A DNA stretch of 64,000 bases, from positions 744,001 through 808,000 of the forward strand of contig CP012813.1 in assembly GCA_001936135.1 (NCBI GenBank). The letters run 5' to 3'. This stretch comes from Saccharomycopsis fibuligera x Saccharomycopsis cf. fibuligera (Eukaryota > Ascomycota > Saccharomycetes > Ascoideales > Saccharomycopsidaceae). Shown here piece after piece: positions 1-10,525 of the stretch; position 1 is the first letter of the stretch, and the number at the start of each line of letters is the position of its first letter. The notes under the pieces are model-generated. The model did not search any database. It was not told the origin of the DNA and saw nothing but the letters and a program-made list of their open reading frames with translations. The position numbers were made by a program, and so were the translations under genes.

Positions 1-1007
1 AGTGGAAAGAGTTGACAAAGCTTAATGATGAAATGACTGGCAGCAACAACAGTAAGAAAAACTCAAAGGACAGCAGCAGCCACAACAACGACAACAATAA
101 TGTGAAATTATCTGATTTATCCGATGAGGAGCTTTCTGAACTTTGTTTCAAATCGTCATGGGTGTTGAATGTTTTGCATCGTGGATTGGGATTCCCAAGA
201 TATGGTATTGATGAAAACACACGAAATGCATATGATAACAAATCCAGCATTCATGTGGCTGAAAGTATCAATGGTTCTGATTTTTCTTGGACTTTAGGCC
301 GTGCTGTGCTTTATGCTTCCTCTGAAAGTGCTGAAGCGTTCTCATCTAGCTCTGGATCTAGCTCTGTTTATGGTTCTGCTAGCCAGACTACTAAGGACAA
401 CTTGCTGCCGGATAAAATTGGATTCGTGCACGGTATTGCTACGGATACCTTCTACTATGGTGGCGAAGCTGAGGGCATTGATCCAAGACCAGCTTTTGTT
501 AGTGCTTCAGAATACAAGAATTTTAAAATCAATGAAAGTGATGATAATGATAAAGGATATGATAGTGATGATGATGATGATGATGACGATGACGATGATA
601 AGTTCAAGTGGGGTGACAAGTTGGAAGAACATAGGCTATGGGGATCATTAGTGTTTCTCGGGTTATTGTTGGTGATTGTGTACTTGTTGATGGGCAAGAA
701 GAAAAGATCAGCATTTTATCAATCAGTGAGACTTGCGTTCACTAAAAGATTTGGTGGCTTTGGCAGGTTTGGTGGTAGTGGTGGTAATAGTGGTGCGGTT
801 TATCTGAGATTAGATAGTAATGGCGGGAATGGTGGGCTGAGTAGTAGTGGTGGTTTGGATGTTGACCTAGAGCGTGATATTGAACTTGGTGAAGTTACTC
901 TGGAACCAAGGGAGGATGAAGAAGCATTAGTCGATGGTAGTGGGAGTGGAAGCAAGAAGCGTGATGACGCTGATTTTGATGATCGGTTCAAGATAGATGA
1001 TGAGTGA
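1..1007 (+). CDS. YND1: Golgi apyrase, YND1-type, 3' part only
   Basis: C-terminal part of a nucleoside di/triphosphatase of the GDA1/CD39 family. These enzymes hydrolyse luminal UDP/GDP in the Golgi so that nucleotide sugars can keep being imported for glycosylation. The frame is open at the left edge, so the start and the apyrase-conserved regions lie outside the window. Seen here: a conserved block ending in a short WTLG-type motif about 95 codons in, an acidic poly-Asp stretch, one hydrophobic membrane segment (about residues 211-229 of the visible part, nucleotides about 640-690) and a Gly/Ser-rich, acidic cytoplasmic tail. A single C-terminal membrane anchor with a long tail fits Ynd1 rather than Gda1, whose anchor is N-terminal. 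The family call is firm; Ynd1 over another apyrase is inference from topology. Confidence 0.8.
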   Translation, partial: WKELTKLNDEMTGSNNSKKNSKDSSSHNNDNNNVKLSDLSDEELSELCFKSSWVLNVLHRGLGFPRYGIDENTRNAYDNKSSIHVAESINGSDFSWTLGRAVLYASSESAEAFSSSSGSSSVYGSASQTTKDNLLPDKIGFVHGIATDTFYYGGEAEGIDPRPAFVSASEYKNFKINESDDNDKGYDSDDDDDDDDDDDKFKWGDKLEEHRLWGSLVFLGLLLVIVYLLMGKKKRSAFYQSVRLAFTKRFGGFGRFGGSGGNSGAVYLRLDSNGGNGGLSSSGGLDVDLERDIELGEVTLEPREDEEALVDGSGSGSKKRDDADFDDRFKIDDE

Positions 1008-1719
1008 GGGGAGTATGAGCTTGCGAAGACTTTCTTTTTGAAAAAAAAAAAAAATCTTGCTTTACTCTCTAAAACTTTGGTATATTTTTTATTCCTTTTT
1101 TTTCCTGTTTTCTGGTTGTTTTTATCTCTCGCAAACTGCTTTTTCTGTAAGTTTTGTCATTATCATATTATGTGTGCTTTTTAATCTGTTTTATGTCTTT
1201 TAGCACTTTGTTTTTCTCTCACCCACAATTTTTAATTTTGTTAACTTATCTCTCTTTGCTACATGATTTTCGCGTTTTACTTGTTTCCTTGCATTTTAGA
1301 CAATTTCAGAATAAAATTATTTTCATAAAGACGGGTTCTGTAAAATGAGGAAGTCTACTTTTTCCAATAGTGCCAGCAAATGGTCAATTCGAAAGTACGC
1401 TTATAGGGAATCTAACTGAAAAAGGGCATTCAAATATATGGCTCCTTAATATCTGTTTTGAAAATTTCTGCTCACTTATACTGACTTCTTCTAGAAGAAT
1501 CTCACAAAGTTAGCGCTAGTCCATCGTTAGATATATGGAGGTTTGTTGATCATCATTTATTACATAAGCTCTTAGTCATGCAGAGCGCGAATAAAAATTC
1601 GTTTTTTTTTTTTTTTTTTTTTGTTTCTGTTTAAGGCCCTCCTCGCCTTTAATCAATATGCTACAAAATAGCACTTGACGGCTATATACTCAGTGACACA
1701 ACCATCCCCACTAACGAAC
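1008..1719. other. Intergenic, YND1 to MICOS gene
   Basis: Holds the 3' region of the apyrase gene and the promoter of the MICOS gene. There is an A-run at about 1041 and a long T-run at about 1602-1622. I see no convincing gene or structured RNA. Confidence 0.6.
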
Positions 1720-2651
1720 ATGTCTGCCTATGCTAAAGCAGCCAAAGTATGTTTCATATATTTAATTGTTGAGGGTATTTGTTGCTGCACAGCGTGGTTA
1801 TCAAAGCTGTTACTAACTGTTCTAGTTGGCTCTCCCGGCCTCAATTGCCTTGGCAGCTATGCCATCGGGAATAATCAATAATGAATCAGTAAGTTCTATT
1901 TCCGTGCAAAACATTTATACAATGAGTCTAATTGAAAAGTTAATAAGATGTTGAAGCTGATGTCGTATTCAAATAACATACTAACCACAATATAATAAAG
2001 AAGAAGAGAAATTTTTATGAAGACGACGAAAATGTCACCCCGATACCTGGCACCATTGTCCCTGCTTCCGCCTCAGAGATTGAATCCCTTGGCCCAAATA
2101 AATTGATTGATGGTATCTCAGTGCGCTCACCACCATTCTTTGAAAGCTTCTTCAACAATTTTAGAAAAAGTTCTATTGAAGTGCTACAAAGTTTTGAAAA
2201 CTCCACCGGCAAAGCTTCGAAAGATTACTACCAGTTGGAACATAACGTTACTAGCACCGTTGCTAATTTGCACGATAAAAGAGAGGACCTTTTACCAGGT
2301 GCCACATACGTGGCTACTGCTTTCTTGACTGGGTCTATCATTGCCCGTCGTAGAGGATTTTTATTGCGATTTGGTGCTCCATTGGTGTTGTCAGTGGTTG
2401 CATTTAAGCTCGCTTTGCCATCAACTTTTGCTAACACTACTGGATTCTTGCATGGGTTGGAAAAACAAAACTTGCCGGCTGTTGCGGATGCCCAGGACTC
2501 ATTGGTTAGTGAGTTGGGTAAAACTATCGAATCGGTTGAGACTACAGCAAAGAGCACTAAGCAGTCTGTCGATGACACTTTGCAAAGCTCTAAGAAGCGT
2601 TTCGCCGCAATCACTGGCTTGAACATTAACGATGACGTTACTAAAAAATAG
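1720..2651 (+). CDS. MICOS complex subunit MIC26/MIC27 (apolipoprotein O family), three exons
   Basis: Inner-membrane subunit of the MICOS complex, which shapes crista junctions in mitochondria. Exons are 1720-1746, 1826-1888 and 2001-2651, giving 246 residues. Intron 1 starts GTATGT and has TACTAAC just before its TAG; intron 2 starts GTAAGT and has TACTAAC at 1979-1985 before AAG. Both are in phase 0. The first exon codes for only nine residues. The diagnostic part is the central pair of hydrophobic segments separated by a short Arg-rich turn (the IIARRRG region, about codons 2338-2360), typical of the ApoO/MIC26-MIC27 family, followed by a Lys/Ser/Thr-rich helical tail. I cannot separate Mic26 from Mic27. 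Family confidence is high; exon joins rest on splice consensus and frame continuity. Confidence 0.85.
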
Positions 2652-3068
2652 ACAGCTGCTGTTTAATCTCTTTTTTGTTTTGCTTTTGCCTTTTTCCAAT
2701 ATTATACTACACCTTGTTTTTGTTTTTTCGTAGCTCATTGGAGTATTAACTATTTAATTCTCTGTATGGATCTTTGTTTCTGCCTCTTCTGTATTTCCTA
2801 TGCGCACTATGCAGCATCATGCGCTATTTGTATTTGTGCCAACATCGCTGTCTTCCGGAGCTTTTGATGCCATGCTGGCTGCCTTTTTGTTTACCCAGAA
2901 AGAAGCTGTTGCGCTGAGACAGATTAAGCTGTTTACTGCTTTTTGATGGATAACATGCCCATTCCAAATTAGTTGTGTAGGGTTTAGATGCAGCGGTAGG
3001 TTACAAAGACGATGCCAGTAATAGTGCACCCGCCATTCGAGAATACTAATCACTATTTGATATTATAG
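2652..3068. other. Intergenic and probable 5' exon/intron of the next gene
   Basis: Contains the MICOS terminator region and, near its right end, a branch-like TACTAAT and a TTATAG acceptor (ending at 3068) that suggest an intron in front of the next gene. Candidate first exons are ATG-CAG-CG before GTAGGT (about 2988-2996) or ATG-CGC-TAT-TT before GTATTT (about 2819-2830). I cannot choose between them. Confidence 0.45.
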
Positions 3069-4470
3069 TCCCAAATACGCAAATCCGGAGATCCATCTCC
3101 AGAAAGTTGCCCCAATTCCAGAAAGTGCTCCTTCAACCAGTGGTAGTGGTTTCATTAAACCAAAGTTGTCAAGTTATAACATAATGTCAAACCTAAATGT
3201 GTTACCTCCTCCGTTGGTTAAGCCCGGATCCGCCACTACAAGCAGTAATCCACTTAATGTTGTCATTAGCAGGTTCTCTAGCACGAACGCCGTTAATAGT
3301 TATTCATTAGGTACAAAACTAGCAAAATTAATAAAAACGCACAAGAAGCTGTTAAAGCAACAAGAGGATTTACTTAGAGAATTTAATCTTTGGGCATCTA
3401 CTATTCCTAATGACAATACCAGAAAGTTGATTATTGATTTTATTAAGTGTCTTGAAACAGAAATGGAGTGCACACAGAATTTGATTGAAAAAAAAGAAGC
3501 TTTGAAGTTACAAGTTTCTAATGTCTATAAAAGAGAACAAAAATGCCAAGAAACTAAACTTAAACGCGATAAGACATCAGCCAAATTGAAAGCAGCAGAA
3601 AGTAAAGTGGGTCACTCCTCGTCAATAACTTTGATGAAGGAGACTATTGAAGAACTTGACTGTTCGTTAGAAACTGTGGATAATCAATATATTAGAGCAA
3701 TCGAAGGTCCTTTGAGAACGGGATTTCTTGAGGTGTTGATAAGTTTTCAAAATATATCATCAAAGTATAAAAATGCTACTGGATCGTTTTTTGAAGTTCA
3801 TTGTCGTTATGACAGAAACAGCTTGTCGAGTGCCGCCTTGCCAAATAATTTTCGCAAATTTATGATGATGTCTCCACATAGTCGCATTTCCCAAGATATG
3901 TCAACCCCACAAAGTTTTCCAATATCCACTGGTAACAGCTCAACTCCAACTCCAATTGGGTTTGCAAATGCTCATAATGCTTATTATAATGTTTATTCAC
4001 CGCAAACAGCGCCTCAGTCGAGAGCAGATAGTCGACCATTAAGCAATAATGCTCGTAATGATTCATCACCAAGAATTAAACAATACAAGAGTCTAACTGG
4101 TAACATTATTGGTAATCATAATGAAAATGACATGAGATTAGGAGGTCGTCAAGGAAGTGTTGTTACTACTAATATTCCAGCAACTAGTAACAACAATAAT
4201 AACAGTAACAACAATAATAATAATAATGGTCACCAACATTCCTTTGATAACTACATTAGTGGGAATAACAACAAACCTCCACTCGGCCAATATAATGAAA
4301 ATGGCCAGGGAGAGAATGCTGATGATGATAATGCTGGTGATAATGATGATAATATGAACAAAAGTAGTAATGTTGATGATACAAGACCAAACTCGTTTGC
4401 CGCAAATATGGGACCCATTGATCTTATACAAAGACCAGGAAGTGTAGCAATGAATCAGGAGTGGACTTGA
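3069..4470 (+). CDS. Coiled-coil BAR-like protein, possibly Ivy1-related; 5' exon uncertain
   Basis: The main exon encodes about 466 residues. Its frame stays open upstream of the first internal ATG (3184) back to a TATAG acceptor at 3068 preceded by a TACTAAT branch site, so a short first exon with two leftover bases is likely. Residues encoded at about 3310-3830 form a continuous charged helical region (Lys/Glu/Gln-rich) like the three-helix core of BAR/I-BAR proteins. The rest is low complexity: Ser/Pro, an Asn-rich run near 4190-4230 and an Asp-rich stretch near 4320-4360. Layout and size resemble the Ivy1 family (vacuolar lipid-binding protein) or a related BAR protein, but I see no diagnostic motif. 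Function is inference. Confidence 0.5.
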
Positions 4471-5873
4471 GTAATAATAATTAATTATTGTGTTTGTTTA
4501 AATTGTTTGTTTTTTTGACATATGTTTGTTTTTCTTCCTCTTTTTTTTTTTTTTTTTCTTTGTTTCCTTTATATTATTATTTTATTGCAATATATATTGC
4601 TTTGTTTGTTTGTGATTAATTAATTACTTTGCTGATTGGGATGGATTTGCAAATTGACTACGACAAAAATTCTGAAGAAATTGGTTCTAGTAATGATATA
4701 TGCCGATAGTTTATTTTTTTTTAAAAAAAGAACAAAATTGTGACATAGTATGATTAAAGAGACAGGCTAGATCCCCTCGCGATAATGAGGGATATTTATA
4801 ATACAAAGTATTCTAAAAATAGAAAAATAAAAATTAAAAGTTGGAATTGAAAGTAGCAAAGGGAAAATGCAATGAAAGGCAAGATGAATAAACACAGATT
4901 TGGCGTAAGTGACGTAAATAGCATGATTAGCAAAGCTTGAAACAGCAAATGTTTTTTGTATAAACAGGATAATCATGAAGATTTTGGTAATGATGTTGAG
5001 GCATAGTCAAGTAGATGCAAGGTGCATTGGTGACAGGGAAAGCTAATATACAATAAACTTATTTTTATTGATGAGACACGAAGCAAAATAAGATGGCGCA
5101 CGATAACACATAGAAGCAAATGTTAATAAGATGGGGAGTGGTTCCTGATAAATGATTAGCGCAAAGTTTTTAATTTTCAATTTGTGACCTGAATTGCGTT
5201 GCTGTTGATGTAAATAGATTAGTTCAATTGGTTTTATGGGCAATAAGGTCAATAATTAACAGCTAGTTTATGGCTGTTATTCTTTATTGAGATAGTTATA
5301 CAAACTGACATACAGTATTGTATAGTATAGTAAACATGATGCCAAATAAGGTTTGCTTAATGTGCTTGCTGATTGAGCTTAGATGAGAATAAAATTTAAA
5401 TGATATTGAGGATGAAAAATAAGGTCAGTGTAGCCAAATTGCGGTTATAGCCAGCTGGTGTAACTACACATTACAATGTAGTCTTGCCTGATATTGAGAT
5501 CAGCTAATCTTGTTAAGAGAGCAGCAGCAGGATAACAAGAACAAAAAGCTGAAATGGTAAAAAATAAAAAAATTTATGCTTTCTTCTGCTTCTGTTTCTA
5601 TTTGGGTGAAAAGTTGTTCGACTGTTGCTATGCTGTGACCTGTTTCAATGAGAAATAATGTGTTCACCATGTATCGCTTCTGTGGTTAGAATTTTGTAAG
5701 AATAGCCTTGGTTGGGTCAATATCATCAATCAGGTATAACAAAACTTATTATTGCTTGTAAATAAGAAGCAAAGTTTAATCTTTTTCTTTTCTATTAGTT
5801 TTCTTTCAATCTCTTTCTCCCACTATCACATTTTTTAATCATACCATATAATACATCAAACAAAAAAAGAAAA
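4471..5873. other. Intergenic between convergent genes
   Basis: A 1.4-kb AT-rich gap where the BAR-like gene and MTM1 both end. There are T-runs near 4540-4558 and several short AT repeats. The short open frames here have no protein-like composition. No tRNA or recognisable snRNA was seen. Confidence 0.6.
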
Positions 5874-7316
5874 TTACTCAAATCTTGAATTGGTAGCTCT
5901 TCCCAAAGACTTGACTGACCCACCACCACTAGAAAACTCAGTAAATTCACTTCCTTCATCACTGCCACCAGTGAAGCTATTATTATTATAATTGTTGCTA
6001 GAACCAGATCCGGAACTCGATCCACCACCGTGATTGTCTAATGATCGATTGTGAAAATAATTCTTGGAAATTTCATAAGTGGAGATCATCACTGCACAGC
6101 TAGGAGCAATTTTCAAAATACGAGGAGCAAGACCAATGTAAAGAGCAGAAAAACCTTCATTTTTAGCAATGTCGGCAAGGAATTTGAACATTGATGGCCT
6201 GTTTTTGGCGGCTGCTGTTGCGGCGGCTGCTGATGCGCTAGCAGAAGCACCAGTATCAGCGTTTCTGACTAAGGTGTTTCTGACTCGTTTCTGATTTGAT
6301 GGGGTGGTTGAATCAGTCAGACAAGCAGATTTAGAAGATGCAGTGCTATCTACACTGACTTGCAATCTTGTCTTACCAACATCAAATGGATTAGTACAAA
6401 TAGCAGCAATTGTGCCCGATACTGAACCTGAAAGGAACGAAACCAAAGCAACATCATTATTTGATCTTTTGTTGTTATTAGCTGTTAGTGACAGGCCAAG
6501 GCCAATTTTATTGTTGCTTTTGTCGTTGATCAGTTGAACCAAGTGAGTAAATTTTTCTTTCCAAAACTCATAAGAAAGCCAATATATTGCACTAAACGGC
6601 ACATCTCTCCATAATGTCAATTGCAAACCCCTAAACAAAGACGATATCCCATTATGTTTGACCATTCTTCTAGTATCTTGTAACAAATTATACAATGCTC
6701 GTTGTTTGGACCCATCTTTATTTGTAGTTGCTGGCATCGATTGTAATCTTGTCTTGACCAATTCTATCGGTGATACCGTCACCACGGCGGCGGTTCTAGA
6801 AATAGCGCCTGCAATTAATGGGTTAATTGCGGGCCACAAGTTACCAATAGGAGAATTTTGCTTCAAATGGTCATACCCAGCAAAATAGACCATGTTCCCT
6901 GGAATAGTGATAAATAAAGCTAATGAAACACCTCTCCATAACGTAGTGATTCCTTCGTTGAGAGCAATGAATTTAAGCGCTTGCCAAGTACCGTTGAATC
7001 GTACTGTTGCGGATTCAATGCTAGCACAAGGGTGGGAGCAATCTGTCGGAGAAAGCCAAAAGATGGTTTGAGTACGGCAACAATTCTTGGGCACAGAAAT
7101 AGTACTTGAAGATGATGAGGGACTGAGGAGTTCTTGTTGTTGAAGGCGAATGCGCACCACGTCAAATGGGGTGACGGCAAGGGAATTGATGAGGGAGCCG
7201 GCACTGGCGCTGAGCATGCGCTGGAAAGCAGAGATCTCAAAGTTTATGTTGTTGTTGTTGTTGCTGTTGCTGCTGCTGCTACTACTGCTGCTGGGCTGCA
7301 GTGTCAGCGAGGGCAT
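5874..7316 (-). CDS. MTM1: Mitochondrial carrier of the Mtm1/SLC25A39 type
   Basis: Mitochondrial inner-membrane carrier of the solute carrier 25 family. In yeast Mtm1 is needed for manganese superoxide dismutase activation and iron-sulfur homeostasis; its animal relatives SLC25A39/40 import glutathione. The 480 residues hold three carrier repeats, each with a signature P-x-[DE]-x-x-[KR]-x-R-L-Q (TPFDVVRIRLQ, SPIELVKTRLQ, NPFDVGKTRLQ). Between the first signature and its second helix lies a Cys-rich segment (CCRTQ, then CSHPC), a hallmark of the Mtm1 subgroup. The protein is longer than S. cerevisiae Mtm1 because of Ser/Asn-rich ends and an Ala-rich insert before the last repeat's matrix helix. 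The ATG at 7316 is the first in frame. It is read towards the BAR-like gene. Confidence 0.9.
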   Translation of the reverse strand: MPSLTLQPSSSSSSSSNSNNNNNINFEISAFQRMLSASAGSLINSLAVTPFDVVRIRLQQQELLSPSSSSSTISVPKNCCRTQTIFWLSPTDCSHPCASIESATVRFNGTWQALKFIALNEGITTLWRGVSLALFITIPGNMVYFAGYDHLKQNSPIGNLWPAINPLIAGAISRTAAVVTVSPIELVKTRLQSMPATTNKDGSKQRALYNLLQDTRRMVKHNGISSLFRGLQLTLWRDVPFSAIYWLSYEFWKEKFTHLVQLINDKSNNKIGLGLSLTANNNKRSNNDVALVSFLSGSVSGTIAAICTNPFDVGKTRLQVSVDSTASSKSACLTDSTTPSNQKRVRNTLVRNADTGASASASAAAATAAAKNRPSMFKFLADIAKNEGFSALYIGLAPRILKIAPSCAVMISTYEISKNYFHNRSLDNHGGGSSSGSGSSNNYNNNSFTGGSDEGSEFTEFSSGGGSVKSLGRATNSRFE

Positions 7317-7845
7317 TGTGCTTTGTTGTTTTGTGGTTTATTGATTTTAGTGGAATGTAGATCTGGGTTTGCTATGGCATATGAAATATGAAATATCAAA
7401 AATATCTATTGCCATCGATGGAAATCTTTTTCAGTCACTTAAGTACTCACTCACTTAATCAACCGCCTTTCGCTTACTCTCTGGTCACGGGCTTCGCTTT
7501 CCGGGACCCATTTCCCGCACCCGTAGTTTTTGCCCTCGTATTTTTTGAAGCCCTCGATTTCTATACTCAACAAGCACAAATGTCATCTGATTAGTATTCC
7601 GAGATACCGTATCTCGGCTACCATTGCCTTTGCTTTACAGCGATTTTACAACAGTTTTACAGCAATAATCTCCGGACGAGTCACTGGATGAAAAAAAAAA
7701 AAAAAAAAAAGAACACATCGTGTATATTATTCAAATCAAAACAAAACAGTAGAGCACTATAGTACATCTAAAACATATCATAACAGTCGTATCAGTATCG
7801 TAGCAACTCGTAACACATCATCTCATATCATATTATATCAAAATA
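7317..7845. other. MTM1 promoter and HST3 3' region
   Basis: Upstream region of MTM1 and downstream region of HST3, both on the minus strand. An A-run lies at about 7690-7709, and next to it are repeated CATATCA-like words near the HST3 stop. No gene seen. Confidence 0.6.
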
Positions 7846-9498
7846 TCAGTACGTTAACAGTCCCGACACAAACATCACTGCGCTGTCGTCGCTGCAATTT
7901 TCCTTGTCTTCTTCATTGTAGTCCTCGTCGTGGTCCTCATCATTTCTCCTCGTTGCTCTTTTGCTACCGTTATTGCTATTGTTGCTGAGAAAGTTACTTC
8001 CCTTTTGGTTGCAAGCACCGTCGGTCTTCTTTGAAGTAGTTTTTGTGACTCGATTGGTATTCTTATCTACAAGCACATTGTTTCGGCTATTTCTAGTTTG
8101 CCTTGTAGTTGATGATGATTGTGCTATCTTTGCAGTACTTTTTTCTGTATTTGCTTTTTGTCTCTCCAGATTGACGATCCTGGTAAGCTCCGCTTTGATG
8201 TTGCGTGTCAACTTTTGGTTATCCAAATTTAAGTCCAAATTAACTATGCGGTCTTTCTTCACTGGCAGAAACTCTGGTGAGGGTATCTCTTCTTCCTTTT
8301 GGAAGCTTGAATGCTGCTGTAATTGCTTCACCTTGGTGTTGGTATTCACTGTCTTTGGGTCAACTTTGCTACAATAATTATTGTCGTTATTATTGTGTTT
8401 CTTATCTTTATGTGTAGGAGTCGGTGGAGGAGTCAATAGCACATTGTTTTTTTTGCTATTAGCCTTATTGGCTTGCTTTTGCTTCTTGGACAATTTCAAA
8501 GCATCCAATTCTACTTGAGTTAAAAACAAGTCAGGCAACTCACCTCTCAAATACCGCACCCATGAATCACAATCTGTTTCAATGAAATAGTCAATAGAAT
8601 CATTCCATAATGCTGATGATGGTCTAGTCTTATTAACAAAAATCACTTTTCCATTACGATCATGTATTTCATTGGCCAATGTCTTGACTAACTTTTTAAC
8701 CCCATCAACTTTCAATGATGTGCCAAAGATAATCAAGCAATCTGGTTTGGATTTAATATCCATGCTTAAACCACGACTGATACTTTCACTATTAGGGTGG
8801 TTTTCACCATACAACACAATACTTGGTCTCAAGAATCCCACAGTAGATGAAGAGAGTCTTTTCCCATTGGCCATTCTTTCTTCAAAAATTTTCAAACATA
8901 CTGGACAATCAGGCACTTCTCCATTAGCCAACACTTGTCTGAACTCATCCTTCCACTCAAAATTACGGAAACAATGCGAACATGATAACGAATTCAAATC
9001 TCCGTGTAATTGCACCACATCCAAATTTTTCCATTGTTTGCGAAATATCATTGGTTTTCTTTCAGCTTCATCATCATCCACCACTCCCGTATTAAGCGAT
9101 AATTTCCGCTCAATTGCATCAATGTTTTGAGTATAACATCTCAACAATTTGTTCTGGCGCTTCAAATGTTTAATGAACTTATGAGTCTCTGTTGGAACCG
9201 CATGTTTAGTATGGCCGTACAATGACTCCATGAATGTAGCAAACACTTGTAATGTTGATTCACTTCGGAAAAGAGAGATATCGAAAAGATCCTTGCCCTT
9301 AACCACAGCACCAGGGTGTTTTTGTTTAACCATGTTATAAAGACCATTAGTTGAGCGAAAATCAGGAATACCGGCATTACAAGAGATACCTGCGCCAGTA
9401 AGAATCACCATTCTCTTGCTGGAGGAGACTGCTTTGTTGACCTCGGCAAGCTTGATGTTTGCTGCGTGGTCGGAGGTGTTTATCGCTAGCGATTGCAT
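7846..9498 (-). CDS. HST3: NAD-dependent histone deacetylase HST3 (sirtuin)
   Basis: Sirtuin that, by family knowledge, removes acetyl from histone H3 lysine 56 after S phase and guards genome stability. The catalytic core is complete: GAGIS at residues 35-39, FRS at 47-49, TQNID at 123-127, catalytic His165 in HGD, and four zinc Cys at 173, 176, 198 and 201. The FGTSL-type NAD loop follows. Presence of the Hst3/Hst4-specific spacer between TQNID and HGD supports HST3 over SIR2/HST1. The C-terminal third (about residues 340-550) is Lys/Asn/Thr-rich, then acidic, with no domain I recognise. The ATG at 9498 is the only reasonable start. An MCB-type ACGCGT lies about 390 bases upstream at 9882-9887. 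Confidence 0.9.
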   Translation of the reverse strand: MQSLAINTSDHAANIKLAEVNKAVSSSKRMVILTGAGISCNAGIPDFRSTNGLYNMVKQKHPGAVVKGKDLFDISLFRSESTLQVFATFMESLYGHTKHAVPTETHKFIKHLKRQNKLLRCYTQNIDAIERKLSLNTGVVDDDEAERKPMIFRKQWKNLDVVQLHGDLNSLSCSHCFRNFEWKDEFRQVLANGEVPDCPVCLKIFEERMANGKRLSSSTVGFLRPSIVLYGENHPNSESISRGLSMDIKSKPDCLIIFGTSLKVDGVKKLVKTLANEIHDRNGKVIFVNKTRPSSALWNDSIDYFIETDCDSWVRYLRGELPDLFLTQVELDALKLSKKQKQANKANSKKNNVLLTPPPTPTHKDKKHNNNDNNYCSKVDPKTVNTNTKVKQLQQHSSFQKEEEIPSPEFLPVKKDRIVNLDLNLDNQKLTRNIKAELTRIVNLERQKANTEKSTAKIAQSSSTTRQTRNSRNNVLVDKNTNRVTKTTSKKTDGACNQKGSNFLSNNSNNGSKRATRRNDEDHDEDYNEEDKENCSDDSAVMFVSGLLTY

Positions 9499-10525
9499 TG
9501 TGCTGTGCTGTTATGCGGTATTTCTTGTGTGCTTGATAATTTTTTTTTTCCAGCTAAAGTATAATTTGTATGGTTGTCTTGTAGCACACAAAATGCTGGT
9601 AATTGAAGATAGTAAACAGTGATAGTAAACAGTGACAGCAAACGGCACAGTGTTGATAACGAAGTGGAGCAAGAAGAAGAAGAAAAAAAAGTAAAAACGC
9701 AGAAAACCAAAAAACGCAGAAAACGTAAATAAAAAGCGATGCACAATTTCCGCTTCCGGTAACTTGCACTGCCGGGGCTTCTGTGCATGCAATGTTGGGA
9801 ATTTTGGGCGCAATTTGCTGTAAACTAGTGCAAAACCGTCAGTTGCCCGGCCTTTATTGCTTTGGAATAGACACAAAAGTGACGCGTTTATTTGATTGGT
9901 CATGCATTATGAAACAAAATTGATTATCTAATATGTTTGTCATATATTTATGTATTGCCATTTGCGAACGCAGGCAGAAAATGTAAATATTTCGAAGACT
10001 TTTTTTGCATTGATGTAAAAGTGTATTGAGCTAGTCAGGAGTCAACGAGTGAGTGAATGCACTGTACTGGGTATATATAGGTAGCATCCCAAATTGTCAT
10101 AAGCGCCCATAATATATTAGCTTATATGCTATAATAGAATACAATCACTGTTTACCTATTACAAAATGCCTCACCCTGCTAACCAGCAATAACAACTCTC
10201 AGCTTCCATCAGCATATCGGCAAAAGCAAAATACGCATAAAAGGCATTTTCATCTTGTTTATCGGCAGTGGTAAGTATTAATAAAAATTTGGAAGCGAGT
10301 ATATAGTGTTGCGTCTCAGAATGCGTTTATTTTCAGTGGCTCTCGATTTTTATCATAGCATGATAACTCTTGTTCAATTTGACTCGCGTATATAGACATA
10401 CTGGCCAAAAAAGCTGTTTTTAAATATTAGTACAAGTTAAGTTGTTATCGGATGTATTCTCACAATCCCGTTAACTTGGTCTCTTAAAACATTCATTCAA
10501 ATTCGTATCTTAACATAATCATCAG
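9499..10525. other. HST3 promoter and 3' region of the Ecm9-like gene
   Basis: A 1-kb stretch upstream of HST3. It holds ACGCGT (9882-9887), a TATA-like run at about 10071-10079 and a purine-rich stretch near 9672-9692. No gene recognised. Confidence 0.55.
9882..9887. promoter_or_regulatory. Candidate MCB element (ACGCGT) upstream of HST3
   Basis: Exact ACGCGT, the MluI cell-cycle box bound by MBF in yeasts. HST3 is cell-cycle regulated in other yeasts, so the placement is sensible, but a single 6-mer can occur by chance. Confidence 0.3.

Noticed and set aside
9486-9903. Overlapping Phe-rich frames upstream of HST3
   Set aside because: They lie in the HST3 promoter and arise from an A/G-rich run.
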